Positions 14,579 through 21,675 of a stretch of DNA of 21,675 nucleotides are shown here, piece by piece. The translations under genes and the position numbers were made by a program. Every line of letters starts with the position of its first letter. Within the stretch, counting starts at the first letter, position 1. The notes beneath the pieces were generated by a model. That model worked only from the letters and a program-made list of their open reading frames with translations. It did no database searches and had not been told where the DNA came from. Source of the stretch: Calditrichota bacterium (GTDB lineage: Bacteria; Zixibacteria; MSB-5A5; GN15; FEB-12); assembly GCA_008501655.1 (NCBI GenBank), contig QQUK01000082.1:1-21675 (forward strand). The letters are read 5' to 3'.

Positions 14579-15385
14579 TTATTCCTGCAGCTGAATTTTA
14601 TCAGGGATTTCAGATTTACCAAGCGGTGCAATTGGCGGCAGATTCCGTTTGAAAGAATTCAGATTGATTAGTGAAACAACCCGGCTGATATCTGTTGTCG
14701 TAAACCCTTTTGCGCTCAACGACGCCATAGAAAAATTACTATTATCTAAAAGTTCAACTAAGAGTTTGTCTATTTCCGCATACGTAACCCCGATTTCACT
14801 CTCATCCGTCTGACCGGACCAGAGGTCCGCTGATGGAGCTTTAACTTGGATTGATTCAGGGATAGTGAGCTCTTTGGCAACAGCCCGGACATCGGTTTTA
14901 TATAATTCCCCAAGCGGATTGACAGAACAGGCAGAATCACCAAACAGAGTAGTATAGCCTAAAGCGATTTCGGTTCTGTTGCCGGTACCAAGCACTAAAC
15001 GGTTCATCTTGTGGGCAAAATCAAAGACAATAGACATCCGCTCCCTGGCCATTTTATTTCCCGCCCGGAGTTTGTTGGAATCATCTATTTTATCAAAATA
15101 AATATCAATCATCGGTGAAATCTCAATCAAAGTATGTTCAATGCCAAGTTGTTTGATAAGCTCTTGGGCATCGGTAACGGAATTTTCAGATGACGTTTTA
15201 TATGGCATCATTATACCGAATACTTTTTCTTGCCCTACAGCTTTGACAGCAAGCGCAGCTGAAACAGCTGAATCAATACCGCCAGATAACCCGATGACAT
15301 AACCGTCAAGTCCGGTCTTCAGCAGATTTCCCGTCAAAAAACGGGTTAAGGTCTTGATTACATCTTTAATATTTTTGTCATGCAT
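14579..15385 (-). CDS. nadE: NAD+ synthase, ammonia-dependent
   Basis: A 268-residue protein of the NH3-dependent NadE class (no N-terminal glutaminase domain). It amidates nicotinic acid adenine dinucleotide to NAD+ using ATP. The PP-loop SGGIDSA is at 34-40, followed by the LGTGNRTE motif near 133-140, FGDSACSVNP, and KAPSADLWSGQTDE. AAGGA lies about seven bases before the ATG. It heads a minus-strand operon with rsmI (2-base gap to the TTG), the PAP2 gene and lgt. Confidence 0.95.
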   Translation of the reverse strand: MHDKNIKDVIKTLTRFLTGNLLKTGLDGYVIGLSGGIDSAVSAALAVKAVGQEKVFGIMMPYKTSSENSVTDAQELIKQLGIEHTLIEISPMIDIYFDKIDDSNKLRAGNKMARERMSIVFDFAHKMNRLVLGTGNRTEIALGYTTLFGDSACSVNPLGELYKTDVRAVAKELTIPESIQVKAPSADLWSGQTDESEIGVTYAEIDKLLVELLDNSNFSMASLSAKGFTTTDISRVVSLINLNSFKRNLPPIAPLGKSEIPDKIQLQE

Positions 15386-15409
15386 TTTGAATCCTTTTTA
15401 TTTTGACAC

Positions 15410-15438
15410 AGAATAAGGGAAATTACGGTATGATTCAA
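15410..15438 (-). promoter_or_regulatory. Candidate promoter of the nadE operon
   Basis: On the minus strand TTGAAT (15438-15433), a 17-base spacer and TATTCT (15415-15410) lie 25 bases before the nadE start. Both boxes are moderate matches. Confidence 0.45.
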
Positions 15439-15477
15439 GCATTAAATAAGCTCATTCTGTATCACAAATTTATGCTC

Positions 15478-15496
15478 ACTGACAGCTGCTGTCAGT
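15478..15496. promoter_or_regulatory. 19-bp perfect inverted repeat between nadE and ssb
   Basis: ACTGACAGC and GCTGTCAGT are exact reverse complements around a single central T. The repeat lies 27 bases upstream of the ssb -35 and about 40 bases upstream of the nadE -35. No T-tract follows on either strand, so it is not a terminator. It does not match the LexA CTGT-N8-ACAG box. A regulator operator is the best reading. Confidence 0.5.
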
Positions 15497-15523
15497 TTAA
15501 GTTGAGAATTGAAGTTTGGATAC

Positions 15524-15552
15524 TTGATTGTTTCAGATTTCGCTATTATATT
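15524..15552 (+). promoter_or_regulatory. Promoter of ssb
   Basis: TTGATT (15524-15529), a 17-base spacer and TATATT (15547-15552) lie 53 bases before the ssb start in an AT-rich stretch. Confidence 0.55.
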
Positions 15553-15605
15553 TATATATAAATTGGAAATTCAAAGTGCCGGAAATACGGTAAAGAAAGG
15601 GACAT

Positions 15606-16049
15606 ATGTCAGTAAACAAGGCTATTTTAATAGGACGCCTCGGTAAAGATCCGGAGCTCAAATATACCCAGAGCGGAAAAGCATTTGCAACATTTTCACT
15701 CGCAACAAGCGAAAACTGGAAAGGGCAGGACGGCCAGAAACAGGAATCGACAACATGGCATAATATTGTTGCGTGGGGACGTCAGGCTGAAGTTATGAAA
15801 GAATACCTTGTTAAAGGTAAACAGGTATACATCGAAGGGAGAATCGCAAACAGAAGCTATGATGATAAAGAAGGAAACAAAAAGTACATCTCAGAAGTAG
15901 TTGTGCAGAGTTTCCAGTTTATCGGTGACCGTGGCGGCTCGTCTTCATCTTCTGATGACTCTTCATCTTATTCTCAATCACCTCCGGCAGATATGCCGTC
16001 CGGACCGCCAGCGAGCGGAGGCGGCGGTGATGATGATCTCCCATTCTGA
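15606..16049 (+). CDS. ssb: Single-stranded DNA-binding protein
   Basis: A 147-residue protein: an OB-fold (about 1-108) opening with VNKAILIGRLGKDPE and carrying TTWHNIVAWGRQAE and VYIEGRI, then a Ser/Gly/Pro-rich flexible tail, and the acidic tip DDDLPF that binds replication and repair partners. It protects single-stranded DNA during replication, recombination and repair. Length and organisation are standard for a bacterial tetrameric SSB. AAAGGG precedes the ATG by about five bases. It has its own promoter and terminator and is not linked to rpsF/rpsR here. Confidence 0.96.
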   Translation: MSVNKAILIGRLGKDPELKYTQSGKAFATFSLATSENWKGQDGQKQESTTWHNIVAWGRQAEVMKEYLVKGKQVYIEGRIANRSYDDKEGNKKYISEVVVQSFQFIGDRGGSSSSSDDSSSYSQSPPADMPSGPPASGGGGDDDLPF

Positions 16050-16075
16050 GTAAGTTTTAAACAATTAGATATTAG

Positions 16076-16111
16076 AAAGCCTTGTAAGTCATTGACTACA
16101 AGGCTTTTTTT
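16076..16111 (+). terminator. Terminator of ssb
   Basis: AAAGCCTTGTA (16076-16086) pairs with TACAAGGCTTT (16097-16107), with an inner GTC/GAC extension past a bulged A, a 3-base loop, and a T-run to 16111. Confidence 0.9.
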
Positions 16112-16233
16112 ATTGCTCAAAAGATGACCTGTGAGTTGTCTGGAAATACTACTCAACTTTACATTTTTTTTAGTCGAAACCGATAGAGAGGTTTGAAATA
16201 TCAGGTAACTTGATAAAATAGGAGATTAACAAG

Positions 16234-16815
16234 ATGTCAAAACTTCTCGCAATTGGTCAGCTTAATGAAAATGTCGACCATCCGGAATCGATAGGCAGAA
16301 AAATCGGATTTTTGGCTACATCTGCGTTATTACTTTCAACAGGTATTATCTGGTTTCACAATAATGTATTATATAATGAAGAAGTCGTTGAAATATACAG
16401 TCAGTTGGAATTAGCTTTAATTACTTTAATGCCGTATATGATTTCAGCAGCAATAGCGGCAATCACTTCTATTTCAATAATGAATATCATCCCGCTATCC
16501 AAAAGTAAAGCACCGGCGGGAATCATTGCCGAAAGAATCAAATCATTTGGTGAAGGAAATCTTGAGGGAGTATTCAGACCGGATGTTTCAAATACCAATC
16601 TTGAACAGATCACCAGTGAATTAAATATCGCAATCGGACATTGGAACAGTCGGGCATCACAAATCAAAATTATAAATCGTCAGCAATGGGACCTTCTGCA
16701 GGATATCAGGTCGCGTGCCGCTAAAAAAGGTGATGACGGGATTTTGATTAATGTGAAAAGGATGGAGGAAAACTGGGAGCGGGTTGCGAAAATTGAAGAG
16801 AATATAGCTTTATAA
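16234..16815 (+). CDS. Small membrane protein with a HAMP-like segment, no output domain
   Basis: A 193-residue protein I do not recognise as a named family. Two hydrophobic helices lie at about 26-44 and 62-88. Right after the second, residues about 90-140 resemble a HAMP linker: a proline-started amphipathic helix, then SFGEGNLEG (like the GDL turn), then a second amphipathic helix NLEQITSELN. A helical tail of about 50 residues follows, with no kinase, chemoreceptor or cyclase domain. It may be a signalling accessory that pairs with another sensor, or a remnant of a larger receptor. GGAGAT is eight bases before the ATG. It ends exactly where the convergent lpxD ends, with no gap. Confidence 0.7.
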   Translation: MSKLLAIGQLNENVDHPESIGRKIGFLATSALLLSTGIIWFHNNVLYNEEVVEIYSQLELALITLMPYMISAAIAAITSISIMNIIPLSKSKAPAGIIAERIKSFGEGNLEGVFRPDVSNTNLEQITSELNIAIGHWNSRASQIKIINRQQWDLLQDIRSRAAKKGDDGILINVKRMEENWERVAKIEENIAL

Positions 16816-17835
16816 CTATTTATTCTGTTCCAGCTTTCTAACCCGTTTGAAAAGATCAGGCAATCGGGAAAGCGATGCTTCGATGCGCATTGTCAGCAGT
16901 ATATCCCGGGCGGGTGAACCGAATATTTTTGATCCCGGCGGAACTGATTTCGCTATTCCGGATTGAGCACCTACTTGTACGCTGTCTCCGATCTCAAGAT
17001 GACCGGCTACACCTACCTGCCCGGCTATTACAACACCGTTGCCGATTTTTGTAGAACCTGAAATCCCGACCTGGGAGACGATAATTGAGTGTCTTCCGAC
17101 CTCGACATTATGACCAATCTGTACCAGGTTGTCAATCTTCGTTCCTAAGCCGATTTTTGTTGAACCAAGGGCAGCCCGATCGACCGAACAGTTTGAACCG
17201 ATTTCAACATGGTCTTCAATAACAACATTGCCAATCTGTTTAATCTTTTTCAAACCTGTATCAGATTCAGCGAATCCGAAACCATCAGAGCCGAGGACTG
17301 TTGATGAATGGATAATGACATTATTCCCGATTACGGTATCATCCATGATTCGAACACCGGGGTAGATGATACAGTTGTTTCCGATTGAGACATTCCGACC
17401 GACGTAAACCGATGACACAATCCTGGTCTCACTACCGACAGAACTACCCGAACAGATATGAGTAAACGGTCCGATTCTGGCATCATCAGCAATTGAGACA
17501 TTTTCGTCAATTACAGCAGAGGCATGAACTCCTTCATGTACATCAGGAAGTTCAGGGAAAAGGATATCAATCACCATTGCAAAAGCGAGGTATGGATTTT
17601 TATGCCTGAGAACAGAGATATTCGAAGCTTCTGTATCTGTATCTAAAATGATTGCTGATGCTTTTGTCGATTCGAGATGTTTGATGTATTTAGCATTAGC
17701 GATAAATGTAATTGCACCTTCAGAGGCATCATCAACAGGGGCAGCCGAGTTTATCTTCAGGCTGCCGTCCCCGTCAATTTGTGCGCCGATTTTTTCGGCT
17801 AATTCGGAAAGTGTATATGTAAACTTACTGTTCAA
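16816..17835 (-). CDS. lpxD: UDP-3-O-(3-hydroxyacyl)glucosamine N-acyltransferase
   Basis: A 339-residue enzyme of lipid A synthesis that adds the N-linked 3-hydroxyacyl chain to UDP-3-O-acylglucosamine. The N-terminal uridine-binding domain (about 1-100) is followed by a left-handed beta-helix of hexapeptide repeats (about 105-310), with GSDGFGFA (182-189) and the catalytic-type His242 in NLVQIGHNV, then a helical C-terminus. The start is TTG, five bases after GGA, 11 bases inside the end of the skp gene, so translation is probably coupled. It shows that the cell makes lipopolysaccharide. Confidence 0.95.
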   Translation of the reverse strand: MNSKFTYTLSELAEKIGAQIDGDGSLKINSAAPVDDASEGAITFIANAKYIKHLESTKASAIILDTDTEASNISVLRHKNPYLAFAMVIDILFPELPDVHEGVHASAVIDENVSIADDARIGPFTHICSGSSVGSETRIVSSVYVGRNVSIGNNCIIYPGVRIMDDTVIGNNVIIHSSTVLGSDGFGFAESDTGLKKIKQIGNVVIEDHVEIGSNCSVDRAALGSTKIGLGTKIDNLVQIGHNVEVGRHSIIVSQVGISGSTKIGNGVVIAGQVGVAGHLEIGDSVQVGAQSGIAKSVPPGSKIFGSPARDILLTMRIEASLSRLPDLFKRVRKLEQNK

Positions 17836-18364
17836 TATTATCCAGCTGTGAGAGAACTTTTTCAGTTATGTCATAGATTTCTTTGATATAACCAAGCCCG
17901 GATGACGTTACCGTAAAGATTACATCATAGTTACCTTCAATAGCAACTGCTTCAATTGCTTTGGTGACATTATCCTGAAGCGGGACTAAAAGCTGCTGCT
18001 GTTTTCTTTCAGCGGTGCCGCCGGGACCAAAAACCTGACGGGTGTAAGCATCAAGAGCTTCCTGTTTGGTTCTGATTGTTGCTTCTTTTTCTTTTTTCTT
18101 TTCATCAGAAAGAATTAGTTTCTGCTTATCATACTCATCAAGGAGCTCCTGGATTTCAAGCTGTTTTGATTGAGCTTCTTCTTCCCAAGCGGTCTGTTCA
18201 AGATCCCATTCCTGCTGGGCTTTCTGGAAAGCTTTGTATTCCTGAACAATACGCTGGTCATCGACATAACCGATTTTTATGCCCTGAGCATTTACCTGCG
18301 GTACGGCAGCAAACGCAACTAATAATAGTAAGACTACCGGTAGAAGTTTCATCATTGTTTTCAT
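17825..18364 (-). CDS. skp: OmpH/Skp-family periplasmic chaperone
   Basis: A 179-residue protein with a signal peptide (cut after VNA, about residue 26), then IGYVDDQRIVQEY, typical of the OmpH/Skp start. A long charged coiled-coil (about 45-130), the tentacles of the jellyfish trimer, is followed by a C-terminal segment rejoining the beta body (NYDVIFTV). It holds unfolded outer-membrane proteins in the periplasm on the way to BamA, whose gene lies 30 bases upstream. AGAGG is eight bases before the ATG. Confidence 0.92.
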   Translation of the reverse strand: MKTMMKLLPVVLLLLVAFAAVPQVNAQGIKIGYVDDQRIVQEYKAFQKAQQEWDLEQTAWEEEAQSKQLEIQELLDEYDKQKLILSDEKKKEKEATIRTKQEALDAYTRQVFGPGGTAERKQQQLLVPLQDNVTKAIEAVAIEGNYDVIFTVTSSGLGYIKEIYDITEKVLSQLDNIEQ

Positions 18365-18394
18365 AATAATTACCTCTTTATCTGTTTTTGTTAT

Positions 18395-20968
18395 TTACTT
18401 AAACGTTGTACCAATTTGGAAATGGGTTCGCCACCCATTATCCTGACTTCTAATATTATTAAACGGTTTTGCAAAGTCAAACCCGATTGTGCCTATTCCC
18501 GGCACAGCTATTCGGATACCAAAACCTCCCGCTGTATACAATTGTGTAAACGGTTTAATATTTTCAAATTTTTGCCAGGAGTTACCGGCATCAAAGAAAA
18601 AGAGCCAGTAAACCTGCTGACTGATAACAGGAAATTGTAATTCTACATTGGATATCAGCATGAAGTTACCACGGACACGGGTATGCAGACCTGCTGCAGA
18701 ATAGACTACAGTATCCCTTGTATAAGTGGTTGAATCATTCGGATTAAACGGGTCAATTGTTCTGTAATCAGCTGTATCTACAATATAATAAATAACAGAA
18801 TCCTGCCTTAAAAGAGTATCCGGAGTAATAGAGCCGTCATCATATCCACGAATAATTCCATCATAGGCAACTCCACCCGGAGTAAACCGGTCAGAGAGAA
18901 GAATACGTTCGTCACCGACATCACCTGGAGTAAAAATAGCACCGAACTGGGTTTTTGCTGCAATTGCAAACTTCCAGAACAGGGGGATAAAATGAGCATA
19001 GGATACTTTATGTTTGGTATAGTTCCAATATCCGCCTAAAAATCCACCGGTCTTTTCAAATGTATAGGAGAACTGTGAACCTCGGGTGGCAAATTCAGGA
19101 AGGTTTCTTGAGTCTCTGGTGATAGTAAATGAAATCCTTGAAGCTGTGTTCCAATTGTCTTCATAATTCAAAATTGAACCGGGATACGGGTCGTGAACTA
19201 ACGGGTCATATGTCTGAGTCACAACACTATCCGTATATGTTCCTATCAAAGAATCATACCTCGTAAAATAAGTGTAATTGTAGGTGCTATCTGCCTTCAA
19301 AGTAGGATGTTGGTAATAATCTTTATAGGATTGGGCTATCCGGAAACTCTCGGAAAAATCTTCATATTTGTCCCGTTCAATTCGATACGATGCAAAAGCT
19401 CTGAAGTAGTTGTCCGGCCAGCGCAGACGTTTACCAAACCGTATTGATGCACCCTGACGGAACTCAGTATAGTCGTCATACCAATCCCGTTTGATGGAAT
19501 AGATATCTGCGCCAAAAAGCGTCGGGCGTCCGTACAGCCATGGTTCGGTGAACGAAAGTGAGAACGAAGACCTGCGGCTGCCAAATTCAGTATTGAAATT
19601 TATCGACTGACCCATCCCTCTGAAATTCGGAATACCTAAACCGAGATTACCGACAACTTTATCCTGACTGTTGTACCCGGCACCGGCTGAGACCTGACCG
19701 GTCTGTTTTTCTTCTACCTGGAATTCAACATCAACATCACCGTTAGGCAAATCAAGGGGAACCGGATTTACATTTCCAAAATAGTTTAGCGCCATTACAT
19801 CACGTACCGAACGAATCAGAAGTTCCCGGTTGAATTTACTGCCGGGAAGGACTGAAATTTCACGACGGATAACATGGTCTTTGGTCTTCCGGTTTCCGAC
19901 AATCTTAACAAGGTTGATATGAGAGGGGAGACCTTCGGTTATATCGTAGTTAATATCTATGATGGAATCATTTTTTGTCGTTCTGTTGTCTAAGAGTCTG
20001 ATATGAAGATGACCGATATCGTAGTACGCTGAATAAAATTCTTCAATAGTTTTGTCGTAGTTTTCGGCGTTAAAGATATCACCTTCAGAGTATTTTAGTT
20101 TTTTACGCAGGTATTCTTCCGGTAACTCTTTGTTGTTTGTAAAGGTCACATCACCAAAGTAATATTGAGGGCCTTCGTATACTTTTAAGTAAATTCTCAT
20201 CCGGTTTGTTGTCGTGTCAATTGTCATGGAGTCGGAGATAAGATAGGCGTCGATGTATCCTTTTTTATGAAACTCTTCAATGATTTTTTCTTTATCCTCA
20301 TCAAATTTATCCTGAGCAAAGTCTGAGCTTTTGAGGAATCCGCGTTTTCTGTTGCGCATCTTCTTGATGATGTCATTATCAGGAACCCGTTCATTACCTT
20401 CTAAGAAAACTTTTTCAACTTTGACTTTAGACTTTTCATCAATAGAATATTTTAAGATTGCTCTGGAAGAATCTTCCGAATATTCCAAATCTGCCTGAAC
20501 CTGTGCCTGGAAGTAACCTTTTTTGGCGTACATATCTTTGATTTCATTCCGTTTCTGTTCCATCAGATACGGGGAGATATAACCGCCAACCCCTAATGAT
20601 AATTTATCTTTGAAATCATCGGTGGATATTTTGTCGTTCCCTTTGAATTCCAGCCCGGAAAGTTTCGGGAGTTCTTTAACGATGATATAGACTTTGAGAC
20701 CGCCGTGGACTTCTTCGGCTTCAATGCGTACGTCTGAAAATATACCAAGCCCGAATAACCTTCTGATTGTTGTTGAAGTCGATGATGGTGAAAGCGGTGA
20801 ACCTAAATCGATATTGGAGACACCGAGTATCAATGATTTTGATGCTACTTTATTACCTTCGACGGCAACTTCAACAACTCTATATTCCTGCTGGGCTTGA
20901 GCAACTGTTACAAAAGCAAATAGGAGTAATAAGAGTGTGAGAGCTATCCTTGCTCTGTATTTTGTCAT
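18395..20968 (-). CDS. bamA: Outer membrane protein assembly factor BamA
   Basis: An 857-residue Omp85 protein that folds and inserts beta-barrels. The signal peptide ends AQA (about residue 25). POTRA domains follow over about 28-425, with five repeats visible through recurring EGN/KGN/VGN turns and the VEEKQTGQ end of the last. The barrel runs from about 428, and the L6 motif is IRGY (706-709), a conservative form of VRGF. Two long insertions, about 545-605 and 713-763, rich in Tyr, Asp and Thr, probably form large extracellular loops. The C-terminus is QIGTTFK, with Phe next to last. The ATG overlaps the rplU stop as TAATG and has no clear ribosome-binding site, so it probably depends on reinitiation from rplU. 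Confidence 0.96.
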   Translation of the reverse strand: MTKYRARIALTLLLLLFAFVTVAQAQQEYRVVEVAVEGNKVASKSLILGVSNIDLGSPLSPSSTSTTIRRLFGLGIFSDVRIEAEEVHGGLKVYIIVKELPKLSGLEFKGNDKISTDDFKDKLSLGVGGYISPYLMEQKRNEIKDMYAKKGYFQAQVQADLEYSEDSSRAILKYSIDEKSKVKVEKVFLEGNERVPDNDIIKKMRNRKRGFLKSSDFAQDKFDEDKEKIIEEFHKKGYIDAYLISDSMTIDTTTNRMRIYLKVYEGPQYYFGDVTFTNNKELPEEYLRKKLKYSEGDIFNAENYDKTIEEFYSAYYDIGHLHIRLLDNRTTKNDSIIDINYDITEGLPSHINLVKIVGNRKTKDHVIRREISVLPGSKFNRELLIRSVRDVMALNYFGNVNPVPLDLPNGDVDVEFQVEEKQTGQVSAGAGYNSQDKVVGNLGLGIPNFRGMGQSINFNTEFGSRRSSFSLSFTEPWLYGRPTLFGADIYSIKRDWYDDYTEFRQGASIRFGKRLRWPDNYFRAFASYRIERDKYEDFSESFRIAQSYKDYYQHPTLKADSTYNYTYFTRYDSLIGTYTDSVVTQTYDPLVHDPYPGSILNYEDNWNTASRISFTITRDSRNLPEFATRGSQFSYTFEKTGGFLGGYWNYTKHKVSYAHFIPLFWKFAIAAKTQFGAIFTPGDVGDERILLSDRFTPGGVAYDGIIRGYDDGSITPDTLLRQDSVIYYIVDTADYRTIDPFNPNDSTTYTRDTVVYSAAGLHTRVRGNFMLISNVELQFPVISQQVYWLFFFDAGNSWQKFENIKPFTQLYTAGGFGIRIAVPGIGTIGFDFAKPFNNIRSQDNGWRTHFQIGTTFK

Positions 20969-21279
20969 TACGCTACAATTTTATTAATTTTTATTTCTGA
21001 AAAATCCTGTCTATGCCCCTGAGTGCGGCGGTATTTTGTGCGGCGTTTGTATTTATAGATAAGGACTTTATCATCTTTGCCGTGAGTGAGAACTTCAGCT
21101 TCGATTTTAGCATTTTCTACAAACGGTGAACCAACAACTGCTTCGTTTGATGTTTTGACTAAAAGAATATCATTTATGTCAATTTTATCACCAACTTTGA
21201 CGTCCTGAAGGGGCACTTTAATAGTCTCACCTTCTTCGACGGTGTATTGAAAACCTGATAATTGAAAAACAGCGTACAT
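20968..21279 (-). CDS. rplU: 50S ribosomal protein L21
   Basis: A 103-residue protein beginning MYAVFQLSGFQYTVEEG, the standard L21 N-terminus, with the C-terminal RRTKYRRTQGHRQ rRNA-binding segment. The reading frame is open a further 38 codons upstream (to 21393), but those residues do not resemble L21; GGAG sits seven bases before the ATG at 21279, so I place the start there. L21 is usually followed by rpmA (L27). Here the next gene, overlapping by one base, is bamA, so L27 must be encoded elsewhere. Confidence 0.95.
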   Translation of the reverse strand: MYAVFQLSGFQYTVEEGETIKVPLQDVKVGDKIDINDILLVKTSNEAVVGSPFVENAKIEAEVLTHGKDDKVLIYKYKRRTKYRRTQGHRQDFSEIKINKIVA

Positions 21280-21307
21280 CTGTATTCTCCAAATTTTAGA
21301 AATTATT

Positions 21308-21327
21308 AGCTTACTTAAAGTTAAGCT
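21308..21327 (-). promoter_or_regulatory. Hairpin in the rplU leader
   Basis: AGCTTACTT and AAGT-T-AAGCT can form nine pairs with one bulge in the RNA ahead of rplU, 18 bases upstream of its ribosome-binding site. It may be part of an L21 autoregulatory leader, but no T-tract or Shine-Dalgarno sequestration is evident. Confidence 0.35.
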
Positions 21328-21373
21328 GTAAAAAGTAATAAAATCAGTTCCTAAGTCAAGGCAATTTTTCACT

Positions 21374-21403
21374 GTTATACAGCTCATTCTCAAATCTATT
21401 CAA
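21374..21403 (-). promoter_or_regulatory. Promoter of the rplU-bamA-skp-lpxD operon
   Basis: On the minus strand TTGAAT (21403-21398), an 18-base spacer and TATAAC (21379-21374) give a leader of about 90 bases before rplU. Confidence 0.55.
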
Positions 21404-21423
21404 CAATTAAACTCTGATTATTC

Positions 21424-21434
21424 GGAACGGTTCC
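21424..21434. promoter_or_regulatory. GGAAC-G-GTTCC inverted repeat between rplU and uvrB
   Basis: A perfect 11-bp dyad, with a GAAC-GG-GAAC direct repeat at 21481-21490 inside the uvrB promoter spacer. GAAC/GTTC elements occur in several LexA boxes, and uvrB is commonly SOS-controlled, but these spacings match no LexA box I know. Confidence 0.35.
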
Positions 21435-21474
21435 AATTAAAATTCGTAAATTGTTCATTTCCAGCTATTTGTGA

Positions 21475-21503
21475 TTGCCAGAACGGGAACAAACTGATAT
21501 ATT
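21475..21503 (+). promoter_or_regulatory. Promoter of uvrB
   Basis: TTGCCA (21475-21480), a 17-base spacer and TATATT (21498-21503), each five of six consensus, lie 47 bases before the uvrB start. Confidence 0.65.
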
Positions 21504-21550
21504 GTGAGATTATATAAATCAGAACGAAATTGCTAAAAGGATCCTAATAA

Positions 21551-21675
21551 TTGAGCGATATATCAGAATTTCAGCTTGTTTCCAAATATCAGCCAAAAGG
21601 TGACCAGCCGGATGCTATCAAACAACTTCTTAAGGGTCTGCATTCCGGTAAAAGACACCAGACTCTGCTTGGTGT
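21551..21675 (+). CDS. uvrB: Excinuclease ABC subunit UvrB (partial, 5' end only)
   Basis: Forty-one codons are visible, starting with TTG nine bases after AAGGA. The reading FQLVSKYQPKGDQPDAIKQL followed by LKGLHSGKRHQTLLGV is the conserved UvrB N-terminus, stopping just before the Walker A (TGSGKT) of the family. UvrB is the damage-verifying helicase of nucleotide excision repair. The rest lies beyond the window. An in-frame ATG is not available, so the TTG start is well supported. Confidence 0.93.
   Translation, partial: MSDISEFQLVSKYQPKGDQPDAIKQLLKGLHSGKRHQTLLG

Noticed and set aside
15403..15434. Second plus-strand promoter for ssb (TTGACA with TATGAT)
   Set aside because: The spacer is 20 bases and the site lies within the nadE promoter region, far from ssb; the pair at 15524-15552 fits better.
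16160..16180. Sigma28-like promoter (CCGATAG) before the HAMP-like gene
   Set aside because: The -10 resembles the flagellar consensus, but no TAAA-type -35 is present at the required spacing.
21280..21393. 38-codon N-terminal extension of L21
   Set aside because: The residues do not match L21, whose conserved start MYAVF follows GGAG at the right distance; the extension also covers the leader hairpin and the -10 region of the rplU promoter.

Overview
This window reads as chromosomal DNA of a Gram-negative, lipopolysaccharide-making bacterium. It carries bamA, an ompH/skp-type chaperone gene, lpxD, lgt, several lipoproteins with clear lipoboxes, and an outer-membrane beta-barrel. Base composition is moderately AT-rich. 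Start codons include TTG (mntP, lpxD, uvrB), and ribosome-binding sites and sigma70-like promoters are good. The Lgt variant with a GCFLNGCC core, the two BACON-like domains next to YCF48-type propeller repeats, and the multihaem porin-cytochrome locus fit an FCB-group or neighbouring candidate phylum. I cannot place it more precisely from sequence alone. No tRNA, rRNA, insertion sequence, CRISPR array or phage gene was seen.

Layout. (1) 1-2422: a truncated Rrf2-family Fe-S-type regulator (minus), a MntP-type manganese exporter (plus), and a GT39-like membrane glycosyltransferase (minus) whose 3' end overlaps mntP. (2) 2423-6460: a complete transcription attenuator with a strong promoter, a 27-codon leader ORF, mutually exclusive antiterminator and terminator hairpins, and then two overlapping genes for an asymmetric heterodimeric ABC multidrug exporter of the BmrCD/TM287-288 type. 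(3) 6461-8250: a lipoprotein with a YCF48-like propeller and a bidirectional terminator. (4) 8266-12010: a three-gene minus-strand operon for an extracellular electron-transfer conduit (periplasmic 11-haem cytochrome, outer-membrane porin, 6-haem lipoprotein), preceded by a perfect CRP-type palindrome. (5) 12163-15385: a minus-strand nadE-rsmI-PAP2-lgt operon in which the start of rsmI is frameshifted. (6) 15386-16815: ssb with promoter and terminator, then a small membrane protein with a HAMP-like segment. (7) 16816-21279: the minus-strand operon rplU-bamA-skp-lpxD for outer-membrane assembly and lipid A. (8) The divergent start of uvrB runs off the right edge.

The most notable element is the attenuator at about 2512-2771. 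The 5' arm of its antiterminator is embedded in the leader ORF and can form 12 consecutive pairs with the 5' arm of a strong terminator. A competing hairpin covers the end of the ORF. This is the architecture expected for ribosome-controlled induction of a drug exporter. It parallels bmrB-bmrCD of Bacillus subtilis, but here in a Gram-negative organism with an unrecognised peptide. The second notable element is the porin-cytochrome operon with its CRP-like operator.
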